Part shown: piece after piece, positions 11,420 through 24,485 of the stretch
Layout of the letters: each line of letters starts with the position of its first letter
How positions within the stretch are numbered: position 1 is the first letter of the stretch
Source: Populus alba
Taxonomy: Eukaryota > Streptophyta > Magnoliopsida > Malpighiales > Salicaceae
Direction: 5' to 3'
Assembly (NCBI RefSeq): GCF_005239225.2
Contig: NC_133300.1
Span: 13,979,875-14,043,874 of the forward strand
DNA length: 64,000 nucleotides
Position numbers and translations under genes: made by a program
Notes under the pieces: generated by a model
The model's input: only the letters and a program-made list of their open reading frames with translations
The model's database searches: none
What the model was told of the DNA's origin: nothing

Positions 11420-14127
11420 ATGAGCAGCAGCAGCAGCAGCAAATATCTCTCTCTCACAAACTTATCTTTATTCGCACCTCTGCACCTCTCCTTCCTGTTC
11501 CTCCATCTCACCATCCTTGTAACCGGGGGTTTACCACCACCTTACGTTCCTCTCGATAACATAGCGCTTGATTGTGGTTCATCCGCCGATAGTTTTGGAA
11601 ACGATAGAAACTGGACTGCAGACATCAACTCAAAAGTGGCCCTTCTAGATCAAGGCAGCCCCTCAACAAATCTCACAGCAAATGGAGCCTCCACTAGCTC
11701 TGTACCTTATTATACTGCTCGCGTCTCTCTCTCCCAATTCACCTACACATTTCCTGTCACAACAACAGGACCTAAGTTTGTTCGCCTCTATTTCAATCCA
11801 GCTTCCTACACTGGTTTCAACAGGTCTAAGGCATCTTTTTCGGTCACAACCGGTCGCTATACCTTTCTTAGCAACTTCAGTGGCTTCCATTACACTGACC
11901 CACATGGTGAACGAGGAGGTTACGCCAGAGAATTCATCTTAAATGTTGAAGATGAGCAGAAAAATCTGAGCATAACGTTCTCGCCAAGCCCTCATGTAGC
12001 TGATGCATATGCTTTCATCAACGGGATTGAAATCGTATCCATGCCCACCAATCTTTATTACACGACTGCGGGTGACCCAGGTCTGCATGATGTTGAGAAG
12101 AACGTCAATTCTACCCTTCAAAAAGAAACTGCTTTAGAGCTTATGTACCGAATAAATGTGGCTGCGAATGACATCGAACCGTACAAAGACAGTAGCATGT
12201 TTCGAAGTTGGTTAAGGGACGTGGATTACTTGACGGATGCTAGACCGAGCAGTCTTCTGTATAATTACACTATTCAACTTCAGTATAATAACCACACTCG
12301 CAATGCTGCACCTGACGTACTCTATCGATGTGCTAGGAACATGGGGCCCAATGTTACTATAAATGAGGAATACAATATGACTTGGGAGTTTCCGGTCCAC
12401 TCCACTTTCACCTATTTTGTTAGGCTTCATTTCTGTCAGTTTATACCTTTTATATTACGGGAAGGCGATCAAATCTTTCAAATATATATCGCTAATCAAA
12501 CTGCCGAGCTTTACGCAGATATAATTTCTTGGGCTGATGGAAATGGGGTTCCCATATACAAAGATTACGGAGTGATGATGCATGCCAGAGGAATCGAGGA
12601 GGTACAGAATTTGTCGATTGCATTGCACCCTAGTCCACAGTCATTTAGTTTCTCTGATGCAATGTTGAATGGAGTTGAAATCTTCAAATTGAGCAAATCA
12701 GACAATCTTTCCGGACCAAATCCTGGTGTATATCAGGATAGCCCCATTAGTAATACTCCTCCTAGCACGACATCAACAAAGCCAACGCATAGTAGAAGAG
12801 GAATAGTCACCATTATAGGTGCTGCTGTTTCGGGTTTTGTCGTCGTCTCTTTCCTATTTTTCTTGATTTTCTGGAGAAGAGTCCAAAAACTCAAGTACTG
12901 GGTTTCCGGTGATCGAGCTTCAAAGTTAGGCCCTCTTGTTTCCTCGTCAACAAAGTCAACAGAAACCCATAGGCCATCTCTACCTTCTGATCTATGCCAC
13001 CGTTTCTCGCTAGCTGAGATCATAACAGCTACAAACAACTTCGACGATTCATTCATTATTGGTGCTGGTGGCTTTGGTAACGTGTACAAAGGATTATTTA
13101 ATGGTGGAGTCAATCGTGCTGCGATCAAGCGATTGAATCCAAGTTCACGGCAGGGTGCAACCGAGTTCAGGACAGAGATTGGGATGCTCTCCCAGCTTAG
13201 ATTCCGCCATTTGGTTTCTCTAATTGGTTACTGTAATGAGAATAATGAGATGATCCTGGTGTATGATTATATGGCTCGGGGGACGCTTAGTGATCATCTC
13301 TACAGAACTGATAATCCTCCACTTTCATGCATTCAACGCCTAGAGATTTGCATCGGTGCTGCCCGTGGGTTGCATTACCTTCACACAGGTGCCAAGCACA
13401 CTGTCATTCATCGTGATGTGAAGACAACAAATATCCTGCTGGATGAGAAATGGGTGGCCAAAGTTTCGGATTTCGGATTGTCCAAAACAGGCCCTACGAG
13501 CACATCGAAGGGCCACGTGAGCACCATTGTGAAAGGTAGCATAGGGTACTTGGATCCCGAATATTGTCAACGCCAGCAATTGACAGAAAAATCTGATGTC
13601 TACTCATTTGGGGTTGTGTTGTTCGAGGTATTGTGTGCTAGACCAGCAATAAACCGTTCAGCAGTGCCAGCAAGTCTAGCAGAGTTGGCTAGACAAAGCC
13701 ACAGCAACGGAACGATTAATGAAATCATTGATCCGTATCTGGATGGAAAGATCTCACCAGATTGTCTGAAAAACTTTGTTGATGTTGCAGTGAGATGCTT
13801 GCTCGAGAATGGAATCGAAAAGGCCATCGATGGACCGATGTGGTTTGGGGCCTTGAGTTTGCATTGCAACTGCAAGAGGGCGCGGAAGAGTATGTCATAG
13901 GGGCTCAATCTGAGAAAGAAGATGACATGGAGACTCCTCTGAAAGGCTCCTCAATCGATGACAGCAGTGATTTGTTTAGTACTGGCAGTGAACTAGTTGT
14001 GAATTCCCGCATTTTGGAAATGGCAACAACAAGCAGCAGCGACGGACAGAGTTTTCTAAGCAACGAGTCGGAGAAAATGATGTCTGGTGCTGTGTTCTCC
14101 GAGATCATGAACCCAAAGGGGCGATGA
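11420..14127 (+). CDS. FERONIA-like CrRLK1L receptor kinase, copy 1, frameshifted in kinase C-lobe
   Basis: Intronless. The frame from ATG 11420 runs 826 codons to a stop at 13900. In order it shows a Ser-rich start and signal peptide (about 1-36), a malectin-like ectodomain with many N-glycosylation sites (about 44-425), a membrane span (461-485) and a kinase. Kinase landmarks are the glycine loop GAGGFGNVYKG (548-558), Lys570, HRD (664-666), DFG (684-686) and LDPEY (711-715), as in an active RD kinase. Compared with copy 2 there is an extra A in the run 13818-13821 and an extra G at 13832-13833, which replace the last kinase subdomain and tail with 26 unrelated residues. The original tail, ending IMNPKGR as in FERONIA, stays open in another frame to 14127. 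FERONIA-type kinases act at the plasma membrane as RALF peptide receptors in growth and immunity. Cys637 replaces a conserved Trp. It may be a pseudogene, or the indels may be sequence errors. Confidence 0.9.
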
Positions 14128-15150
14128 GAAGCAAGCTAGTTAGCATGCTGCGTTAGTATAGGCCTCAAGACAAAGGTTTCTAGCTGAAATACCTATCGAT
14201 GCATATATATGCATTACTTGTTTGAATAATTTTGGTAGTGATAATTAGTGTGTCTGATAGAATGATTTTATTGCAGCACTCTGCATATTCAGCATTAATT
14301 GGAACCAATTTTTCATGTTATTTGGCCACTCAGCCGCAACATCACCACTCTTTCAAGCTCACAATATGAACAATTGCATGCTTCATAATTAAGAAGTTAG
14401 GGATGCTCAAGCTATCTGATTCAAAATTCGGCTCACTTTCATCGTTAATTGTAAATTCATGAGAAAAGAAAATGCAAAATGCATTCGAAATTAATTTATG
14501 ACAAATTATTATTTATACACAAATAATTGATCAAATTTACAATTGATCAAATTAATACAAAGGCTAGACTCCACAATATTGATAATGTCTTTGTTTTCAC
14601 AAAGCAGTGCAACAAGTTTATAATATATATACATTCCACTTCTTTTTTCATAAATGGATCGTTTAAGAGTTAATTGATTATGTGTAATGAAAATCAAACT
14701 CAAGGGTTGTTTCTAGGTTATTCAAGATAACAACGATGAATTAACTATAAGAGATTGATGTATTTTAAACTTGATGAGTTTAATTGTTCCATATTGAGTT
14801 ACGTCATCTAATGACTTAAGAAGAAAACTAAAATTTTCATGTCGCCGAGAATACTTTGATTGATATTGATATTAAGGAATTAAATGATCTTTTGAGAATA
14901 ATAAACATACATAAATCGATAAAGATGATGATAGCGATGAAATTAACATAAAAGATTGTAATGGAGATTTGTAACATGATTAATTTCTACAAATGCCACT
15001 AATTTTCTATTTTTTAATGTTTTTTTTTTTCAAGATTCTAAATTATTATTGACAGGGTTACCAAATGACTTAGGCCATCAGTATATTCTAGAGAGTTGAA
15101 AAAGAATTACTGCAAGCGTCATTACCACTTTTTACTCATCGACTGAATAA
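14128..15150. other. Intergenic 3' of receptor copy 1
   Basis: The first about 90 bases match the 3' flank of receptor copy 2 up to GATGCATATATAT, and this likely includes the 3' UTR. Around 14330 is a short piece of a dispersed block (TTATTTGGCCACTC or variants) also seen at 18880, 28640, 33860 and 58560. No gene was seen in the rest. Confidence 0.5.
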
Positions 15151-15176
15151 CAAACAGTCTATTTGATGGTTATAGG

Positions 15177-15430
15177 TTAAAATTCACAAAAGGAAATACC
15201 GACGGAAAAATATAAAATACCAATGGAATGATATACAATTTTTTCTATTGGTGATATATTATATTCATCGATGGAAATGTTGATGGAATAAAATAGGTTA
15301 ATTTTTTTTGGCATGCTTTTTCTGTTAGTAAATCCATAGGTAAAATTATTACTAACAAACCACAAATCAACGATTAGAGTTTTTCTGACGGATTATTTCT
15401 ATTTGCGTCGAGAAAATTTGTGTCGATAGA
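15177..15430. mobile_element. Possible decayed CACTA/Spm-type terminal region
   Basis: Several degenerate copies of a short motif occur in both orientations: ACCGACGGAAAA, ACCAATGGAAT, CATCGATGGAAA, TCCATAGGTAA and TCTGACGGATTA. Clusters of such motifs are typical of subterminal regions of plant CACTA transposons. No intact terminal repeat and no transposase were found. Confidence 0.35.
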
Positions 15431-15565
15431 TTAATTACTAATTATAAAAACAAGTCTTCTTATTATTGATACTCATGAGATTGATACTTGAAGATTTTAG
15501 CTTATAATACTATCATCTTATGAATTATAAAAAAATTATTAAAGACTAAAAATATTGATTGAATT

Positions 15566-15700
15566 AAAAATTATCATGTGATATTGTAGAGAAATAAAAA
15601 AAAATATTAAATAAGAATTACAACGTTACCAAATTATCATGTGATATTGTAGAGAAATAAGAAAAAAAAATTTAATTAAAAATTACAACGTGAATTTACT
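15566..15700. repeat. Two-copy direct repeat, about 67 bases
   Basis: AATTATCATGTGATATTGT and its following bases occur at 15566 and again at about 15633, with small differences. Confidence 0.65.
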
Positions 15701-15709
15701 AGTTATATC

Positions 15710-16549
15710 TAAATTTATGAAAATCAATAAAGAAAGGTCCACATGTTAAAGGACGAAAATTCTGACGTTTCATTTCCTGCAGAACGTTACCAATATATTT
15801 CCATAATTTTTTTATAAAAAAAACAATTCCAAGGAAATATACAGAAGTCTGATTCTGATGTCTTAAAAGTTAATTTTCTTGGAAAGTGCGGATTTTTTTT
15901 AATGTTGAATTATTGATTGCATAACGCCAACGACTTGGAAGTCTTCGATGCCTTTCAAAGGTCACTTCTACACAGCACAGACGAGACGACCTGTCAAAGG
16001 TCTTCTTCCATTAATTTCCAATTGGTCCAAAGGCTTGGAACTTTGCCACCAACATGTATCTGCCTTTCATATTCCATTTTCCTTGCCGGAGTGGGCATCC
16101 TATTTTAAAAATTGACCTTTTATTTTTTTTGTTCAATTCTGCATAATTCTTAATTTCCCTTTCACTACCTACTTATTCTTAATTATGAAATAAAAAAATA
16201 ATAATTAGCCAACTCAAAGGCATCGTTGATGCAGGAGAGAACGATAAGGATAGTAACAATATTATAGGAAACACAGCAAAATTTAATGAGCAAAAAAATT
16301 ACATATGTGAATCATAAATTCATATGAATTTTTATTTTTTTAAAAAAAATTGTTTGTGTTGTCAAGAAAAATAGGATTTCTAATCTCTACCAAGGATTTT
16401 AGCTATCTTTTTTGTATGTGTGATGTGTGGATGAATGACATCAAACTTTACGTAATGTTCATGTAACTAAACTAGTATAATATTTTAATTAATCTAATTT
16501 TGTCTATTTTTATTCATCATGAATATGTCAAACTTACTTTTGGTCTCCA

Positions 16550-16580
<31 letters not shown>

Positions 16581-17870
16581 ATGCATGACAAAAACCAAGA
16601 ATTTGGTACAGCCAACAATAAATAAAATGTCAAAGAAAATAATTGAGTTTACTTAGGTTAACTGATTAATTTGTGACTCATGTAACTCATATAAATAAAA
16701 GTGAAAAAAAATCACTAAGATCATAGCCCAACAATACTAATGCCAAAGAATTAAATTGAAATAAAACTTATTTTAAAAAAATGTAAAAACAAATTGAGTT
16801 AGTTGAGTTTCACTTGACTAACATGCAATCCACATAATGGTGATCAAAATAAAAAAAAAAAAAAATTAAATTAAAGGAACATAGAAAAAAATACCTTGGA
16901 GTAAAATAAAAGGAATATCGAAAAAAAAACCAAAGTCACCCGGGTTAACTTGACAAACTTTGTAACCCAAGATAATCCTATAAAAAGAAAAAATAAAAAA
17001 CAAATCACAAAGATCAAAGCCTAATAATATGATTTCAAATGATGATAATAAAAAAATTAAAAAAAAAAACATAAAAAAAATTCTAAGATTTGTGATATGA
17101 GATCAATAAGAAACCCACATTAGGAATGCATGAAAAGACCATGAAGCTAAAGACCCAATAACTTAATGTCAAATGATAAAAAAAAAATTAAAAATAAAAA
17201 ATATTGAATGAACCTCAGTTCACTCAACAAACCCATGACCTAGTAAAAAAAGACCGAAAAGATAATTTTTTTTAAAAAAAACTTAGAAACAACAATGAAA
17301 CTCAAAGCCCAATAACCTAAATTAAATGATAAAATTGAAAAATAATAATTTTAAGAAAATGGCATAAAAATATCAAAGTTTAAAATCGGGATAATTTTGA
17401 GACTAGTGACTCGAGTCATGCAACTAAGATTAAACCATGAAGGGCAACTTTAAAAAATACATAGAAATCTAGTCATCCAAATTAGAAAAAAAAAACAATA
17501 TTAATAAAAAAAAATAAGAACAAATCTGGATCAAAATGAATATAAAAATTAATGAATAAATTTTAGGGGGAAAATTTAAAAAAATTAAAGTTAAAAAGCA
17601 TTAAAAAGAAAAACAAATAGAAATATTAAAACAAAATATGACTAAAATTGATAAAAAAAAATTACAACATGTTGGGTGCAAATTTTGAGGTTAGGAAAGA
17701 GAAAAAAAAGAGGATAAAAAAAAAAGTTTATTGGGAGCCCAACCTCATCTCCATCATGAACATGTGCCCTACCATTGCAAAAGAATGATGCTTTGCTTCA
17801 GTCAATGTAACGGACAAGCAATATTTGATCATTGGGAAGTGCTATACGTGCCGTTTAAAAAAGTTAATGT
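15710..17870. repeat. Duplicated non-coding block, copy 1
   Basis: This matches 19370-22480 in the same orientation. Shared landmarks in order are ATCAATAAAGAAAGGTC, GAACGTTACCAA, CAACGACTTGGAAGTC, a CTTTCAAAG inverted repeat, GGCATCCTATTTT, GAATTTGGTAC, then the GTCAAC/GTTAAC dispersed repeat, and finally the segment with GAGCCCA and CATGTGCCC. No coding frame is conserved between the two copies. Confidence 0.65.
16552..16581. repeat. AT dinucleotide microsatellite
   Basis: About fifteen uninterrupted TA units. The corresponding place in the duplicate block (20835-20881) also carries TA runs. Confidence 0.9.
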
Positions 17871-19370
17871 CTCTTAATTGCTAGTGCGTGGCATACACCA
17901 ATCATCTTTTTTAAAATTAATTTTATATATAGTCAAAAACTTAATTGCCCTCCCATCCAAATAGATATATAGTATAAAATAACCATGTTGAAAAGGCTTT
18001 AAGTGCCCTAAACATGAGTTTCTCTTACGAAGGCAAATGATTCTTTCACGATGCATTCAAAGTGGCAAAAAGACTAGAAATCCCTTCTCTTGATTTGTTT
18101 TTTTATACTTTTAAGGGCATGTAAGCTATTACAATATTCATTTGACATGTAAAAAAAAACTTACTTACACCCCTTCAAAATGATAATAACTAATAAATTA
18201 ATAGACTAGCGAATGAGTTTTTCTCTTAAGAGAAAAATAATAGTTTTACAATGATGAAATATGAGTGTATGCATAGTGAAAAAACCAAGCTCTTTTTTTT
18301 TTTTTTGTAAAATCTTGGAAATTATGGTTGCATGTTGACTTTTGTTACAATTCCCTCAAATGATTTTTCTCTTTTTTTAATATTTGGGTTCTGGTTGGAT
18401 AAAGAATATTAATTATGATGATTGAAAATAAGTAACGTTTTCACTTTATGTTTATTTAGTATTAAAAGATCAATATTTTCATTCACTAGTAAAAAATCAT
18501 AACATTGGAAATATGGATCCTTTAAAATAATATTTGTTAACAATGCAAGAATAAGTATCGTAATTTGTTTTTTCCCAGTTTTACAGAATGAGTTTTTAAC
18601 AAAAATCATCCTCATCTATCTACTTGTTTGATAATGAAGTTTGTAGCACAAGTTGCATTGATCTGAACCAACTTTTTTTTATTATTATTATTAAAGTGGA
18701 TATTCAGGTTAACTTTGCGTGTATCTTAATTAATTTTATAGGTTTTAAAATTAATGAATATATAAACTTTTAGTGACTAATATATTAATAACCACATAAC
18801 TCGAATCTGAAATCACATAAGAACAAATCTTTAATTCCAAGCTTGCATCTATTATATGGTTACTAACTTTTCTTTTTATTTAGCCACTCGGCTGCAACAT
18901 CTTATTTCCTATTCTTTTTCTTTTTTTGTCCCCCCCCCCTCTTTTTTCGAATGAACATCCTATTCCTTCAAGCTGGAAATATTTGCAAGTGCTAACTAAT
19001 TGAGCCAGTACTTTATTTAAGTAAGTAATTACGATAATAAAAAGTTATTAAAGTTATTTAGGGATGTTCAATCGATCTTGGAATGAAAATAAATTAAGAG
19101 ATTAAGAAGAATATTTTTTAAATGTTTATTTCGAAGACAAAAAAAAAAAGAGTCGACCTTTTTTTTGTAAATAAAAAATTCTTTATTCTTATCATGGTAT
19201 GTTTAATTCAATTTTATTTTTCTAATGAAAACCACATTTAGAATAACTTTTCACAGATAATATATGGGTGTCGAAAACCTATTATAAATAAGTTTTCCTA
19301 TATTTTTAAATAAAAAAAACAAATTCCTACCTTATAATTTATGTTATGTTCCCACTCTTCTCACAACCTT
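17870..19370. other. Intergenic, dispersed-repeat pieces only
   Basis: 18320-18640 resembles 58255-58420, and 18620-18960 contains degraded versions of blocks at 28500-28740. A C-run followed by a T-run is at about 18930-18946. No gene was seen. Confidence 0.45.
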
Positions 19371-22300
19371 TATGTAATCTTTTTCATGAATAAAAGAAAG
19401 GTCCATGAATTTACGAGTTTATGTCTAAATTTATAAAAATCAATAAAGAAAGGTCATTTGTTAAGGACGAAAAATCTGACGTCTCATTTCTAGAACGTTA
19501 CCAAATATATTTCCATGATTTAAAAAAAAAAAAAAAACAATTACTTAAGGAAATATACAGAAGTCGTGATTATGTTGAATTATTGATTGCATAACAGCAA
19601 CGACTTGGAAGTCTTTTTTTTTTTGACGTGGATATAGATGAGCTTGTGTTATTTTAATTACTATTACAAATTTTTTAAAATTAATTAATTATATAAATCC
19701 TCTAATAATCTGAAAATATTTATTTATCGTATAATTATTAAAAAAAAATCAAAATGATAATTAATTGAACTATCCTTAAATAACGCTTGAATTCTGAGAT
19801 GCCTTCAAAGGCTACTGCAGCCCAATACGGAGGACCTTTCAAAGGTCACTTCTTCCATTTCAATCGGCTCATAAACGGTGCTTCAACATGTATATGCCTT
19901 TAATATTCCATTTTTCACGCCGGAGTGTAGGCATCCTATTTTTAAAAATTGACTTATATTAATTTTTTTTGTTCAATTCTGCATAAGTTTCTAATTCCAA
20001 CCTTTCACTACCTGTTTATACTTAATATGAAATAAATAAATAAAATTAGCCAACTCGAAGCAATGGTTGACGCAGGCAAGACTATAAAGAATAATTTAAG
20101 CTTGGAAAAAGAATCAAGATATGAAGCATAAATTTATAATTTATTTTATATGAAAATCAAACCCAATAAGTCTGTTTTTTTAGATGTTTACAAGACTTAA
20201 TAAATAGATTTAAAAAAAAAACTCTAACTCTAACTAAAAAAAAAAACTAGAAATCCAAAAGCACAAAAGGAAATTAAAATAATAATAAAAAAACCAAATT
20301 AAATAATAAATTAAAAAAACCAAGAAAAAATAAAAAATTTAACCCAAACAACAACATCCCTAAAGGCTTGATTCCTAATCTCGGAAGATTCAACAATTCT
20401 GATAATGAGATGCAGTTTTAATGTGTTAACCCAATTTTCGCAACAAAACCTCCTCTTATATTCTAAACGTGTCTTACTGATTCATAAAAGTATATTGTAA
20501 GGCCTTTTCCACATTGTGTATCGAATTCAAATCTCTATCTAGTTATATAAATTTTAATTTAATTATATATTAACTATTGATTCTGAATGCTCATAACTTT
20601 AATTACTAACAAATTGGATTACATTAAATGGTTTGAATCACCTTTCAAAGTATTTGATTAATCTCCTCTCCTCTGTATATCTCCCTTTCTAATCTCTTCT
20701 AAGATTTTAACTTTTTATTTTTTATTTGGAGTGGATGAATGACATCAAATTTATGTAATATTTAGTATAACTAAAATTAATAATATTTAAATTTAAATCT
20801 AATTTTGTACGTTTTTAATTAATCATGAATATGTTCCTCCAATAAATATATATAGTATATAAATATATATATATATATATGCATGGACAAATAAAGAATT
20901 TGGTACTCATTTCTCTTTTTATTTTACTAGTACGGTGAGTTTCCCACGCTACATCACATATGAAAAAAAAAAAACAATTCAGGCGATGATAATCCAAGTC
21001 AAGTTAGGTTAACTGACTAACCATGATCTAGGATAAAAGTTATATGGGATAATGCTATAGAAAAGAAACAAAAAAAATAAAAAAGAAGGCGCCGTATCTA
21101 ATATCAAAGATGAAACTCAAAAATAAATTCAAAAAATAAAAATGTCTAGAAAAAAAAACACGAGTCAGCCTGGGTACCAAATAGCCCTGCTACCCCTCGA
21201 TATGAGATCATAATAAAAAAAATAATTTTAAAAAACTTAAAAAGGGACTTCATAAAGAGTTAAATCAATAAATAAAATGCCAAGAAAACGAATTAAGTCC
21301 ACCGATGTTAACTTGATAAACTTGTGAACTCTGGTCAACCATATATAAAGAAAGGTGGAAAATCACTAAAGATGATAGAACCCAACAATCTAATGCCAAA
21401 AATTAAATTGAAATAAAAAATCATTTAGAAAAAAAAACAAATTGAGGTCAGCCGAGGTTTTTCACTTGACTAACTCGCAACCCGCAAAATGTGATCGGGA
21501 TAAAACAAAATAAAAACCCAATGTAAAATAAAAGGAATATTGAAAAAAACCAAAGTCAACCCGTGTTAATTGACAAACCTGAGACCTAGGATAACCCTAT
21601 AAAAAAGAAAAATAAAAAAAAAATCATAACTCAAGGTCCAATAATATAATTCAAATATGAAATAAAAAAGAATAAAAAAAATCATAAAAAAGTCTAAGAC
21701 CTATGATATGACGATAGAGAGAACACCCACATTAAAGGAATGTGGATAAATATAACGAAGCTCAAGACTCTAACTTAATGTCAAGGAATAACATAAAATA
21801 AATAAATAAATAAAAAACTCGAATGAACCTGGGTTCACCCAAAAAACAAACCTATGACCCTAGGTATAAGAGACCGAGATAACTCCATAAAAAAATAAAA
21901 AGAACAATCATAAAAACTCAAAGCCCCCAATATCCTAAAGTTTAAAATGATAAAATTAAAAAAATAATCAATTTTTAAAAAAAAGAAAATAAAAAATATC
22001 AAAAATTAAATTGAAGCTTATCCTCAAAACTAGTGACCTGAGTCATGAGACCAGGATTAAACCATAGAATCTCTAAATCATATCTAAAAATTAGAAAAAC
22101 AAAACAAATAACAATAAAATAACAATTGAATCTGACATTAAAAATTAAATGAAAAAAAAACAATAAGGGACTAAATTGAAAATTAAAATAAATTAAGAAA
22201 CTGAAAAAAATAGCAATCACATAATAAGGATCAAAATTGGATATAAAAATTAAATGAAATAAAATTATTAGGGAGTAAAATTGAAAAACTAAAGTTCAAA

Positions 22301-22620
22301 AGCATTAAAAGCTTAAAGATTCATTGGAGCCCAGCTCACCTCCAACTCGTGAATGCATGCCCCACCATTTGCGAAAAAGATGATGCTCTGCTTCAGACGC
22401 TGAAATGTTATGGACGACAACATTTGACCACTAGGAGGTGCCACACCCGCCGCTTGAGAGAACGTGAATGCCTCTATAATGCTGGTACGTGCGTTGACAT
22501 TGATCGATATGGTCATGATTTCATTCTCATCGCATTTATAAACCATTGTCCTTTAAGGATTATTATTGTTCATTTACAATCCATGCACGTTGCTAAAACT
22601 AGAAATTGACTTAACCATCC
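19370..22620. repeat. Duplicated non-coding block, copy 2
   Basis: The second copy of the block at 15710-17870, longer because of extra sequence near 19613-19790 and local expansions. Its end (22320-22610) has open frames on both strands, but the equivalent regions at 17735 and 52240 are broken, so I do not call a gene. The exact GACCTTTCAAAGGTC palindrome is at 19833-19847. Confidence 0.65.
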
Positions 22621-23500
22621 TTTCTATCATAGTCTCTTGAGGAACAATTGGTTTTCGTTGTGCATACAATACAAGTATTTCCCCATGTAACTATTTTAAT
22701 AGAATATGCATCGTTACAACATTTGGATCGAGAAAGTTTTTATTTTTACACCTCTTGCATAGACACCTAGTACCGCCTCCATTAATATTTCTCAAAGTAG
22801 ATATTGTGTGATTAATAAAACCTTAAACTCCATTACAATAATTCATCATCCACAATCATTGGTGTAAATCTTGATATATTTATGAACAATCATCCATCAC
22901 TTCTATCAAACCTATATCAAATAATGATGAAAACATGTATTAATTAACTATGTAAAACTAAATAAATTTGCAAAAATATTGGTTTACCTCAAGATTATTC
23001 AGCCTATTTTAATACTTCTCTTAATTCATTATCAATTATCTAAATAGATACAAATTTGTACACTTTTATAAAAACTACAATTCGACAATAAAATTGACAA
23101 AATATAAAACGAACTCGTTAAAACAAGCCATTATTTATTTCATCACAGCACATCTAATTCGGTAATTCGACATAAGTTTCAACAATTTATAATTAAAAAT
23201 ACAATTTTATAAAATCTAAAATAAGCCATAACATGTACAAAATCATAAATCCATACAAGAAGTTTTGTTTGAAAAAAAAAAAACAAGTAAACACGTAAAC
23301 AAAATACATATACTACAAAAATATACAATAAAAAATTAACATTTTAAAATTATATTCACAATAAAAAAAAAAGAAGAAGATAAATTTACTTAAATGGAAA
23401 TCCTTAATAAAATTCAACAAAAATTCCATTCAAGGTGTCTTAGACGCTCTGATGCTTTGAGCGCTCGCTTTCATCTATAGAGGAGCTGGACCCCACTAAT
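22620..23500. other. Intergenic, tail of the dispersed repeat
   Basis: 22620-22980 is repeated at 52520-52900, including GGAACAATTGGTTTTC and CTCTTGCATAGACAC. The rest is AT-rich and featureless. Confidence 0.45.
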
Positions 23501-23504
23501 TATT

Positions 23505-23640
23505 GCACAAATAATAGGAGAGCTTTTATTTGTGGGATGCTGCTGTAAATATATTGATAGGAGAGCTTATATTTATGTTGACCAAAGAAAAATCAAGAAA
23601 ACAATAGTGATAATAGATGAGTGAGTAAGAGAGAAGAGAA
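23505..23640 (+). promoter_or_regulatory. Orphan copy of the receptor promoter
   Basis: Bases here match 11150-11320 upstream of receptor copy 1, with shared phrases such as GAGAGCTT, TATTGATAGGA, GAGCTTATATTTGTG (or a variant) and GATAATAGATGAGTGA. No receptor coding sequence follows; a retroelement begins instead. It is read as the remains of a third receptor locus whose body was lost or displaced. Confidence 0.55.
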
Positions 23641-24485
23641 GAATAAATAAGAATTATAAATAAGATTATTTAGTTTAGATTTAGTTTTTCGTGTTTTAAT
23701 ATAGAATATCATTGTGTTCAATTACAAGCGTAAATTTTAATTTTTTTTAGAAAAGGTTGAATTTAACTATGAGTTTTTGGATCTTTATATCTATGGAGTT
23801 CAAATTAGTTGGTATCAGAGTAAGGTGCTAAAATCATGTTATATCCCTTTATCTTTTTGTTTCTGTGTTATTTCATCGTTGTCGCTTGCATATAAAACCT
23901 AGTTGTAGAAAAAATTAGAAAAAAAGAGGGAAGATTATTTTTTATATAGTTGAATACAATTAAAGGAAAAAAAAAAGGATAAATGAAACCACATAAGGGG
24001 AAAAATTTTGTTATTGATTTCAAGTTTGATACATAAAAATCAGTCTAAAAATAGTGTATTTACTTAGTTTGAATTATTTAATCTATTTCATTAGTTTTCA
24101 TAAATTTTTTAATGTTTATTTGTGTCCTAATATCATTTATATTACATAAGAATTTGTTTTTCTATTCATGATTTTGTATTTATAGTTTTGTATTGATAAT
24201 TGTTTTTTGGTTCTTAGGACTATATATATTTTGAATTGTTTCACTAAGTCTTTATTTTTTTTTTTTTTGGGAATTAATTTCTTAAAAAACTAAATTTTTT
24301 AGATTAGATGGTAAAAAGTGAAATATAAGCTTGTTATATAATGAACAACCAAAAATTTATAATGAAGCATAAGAGGATTGATATTTATTAAGTGTAAACA
24401 TGTGAGAGAGTGTGAGGATATATTTTCTATTAATATTAATGTTATTTCAAGATCTTGTAGATGTCAACCAAAAGATGACCATCAC

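Noticed and set aside
22313..22609. Paired open frames of 77 and 86 codons
   Set aside because: Inside a dispersed repeat; equivalent regions at 17735-17900 and 52240-52480 are broken in both frames.
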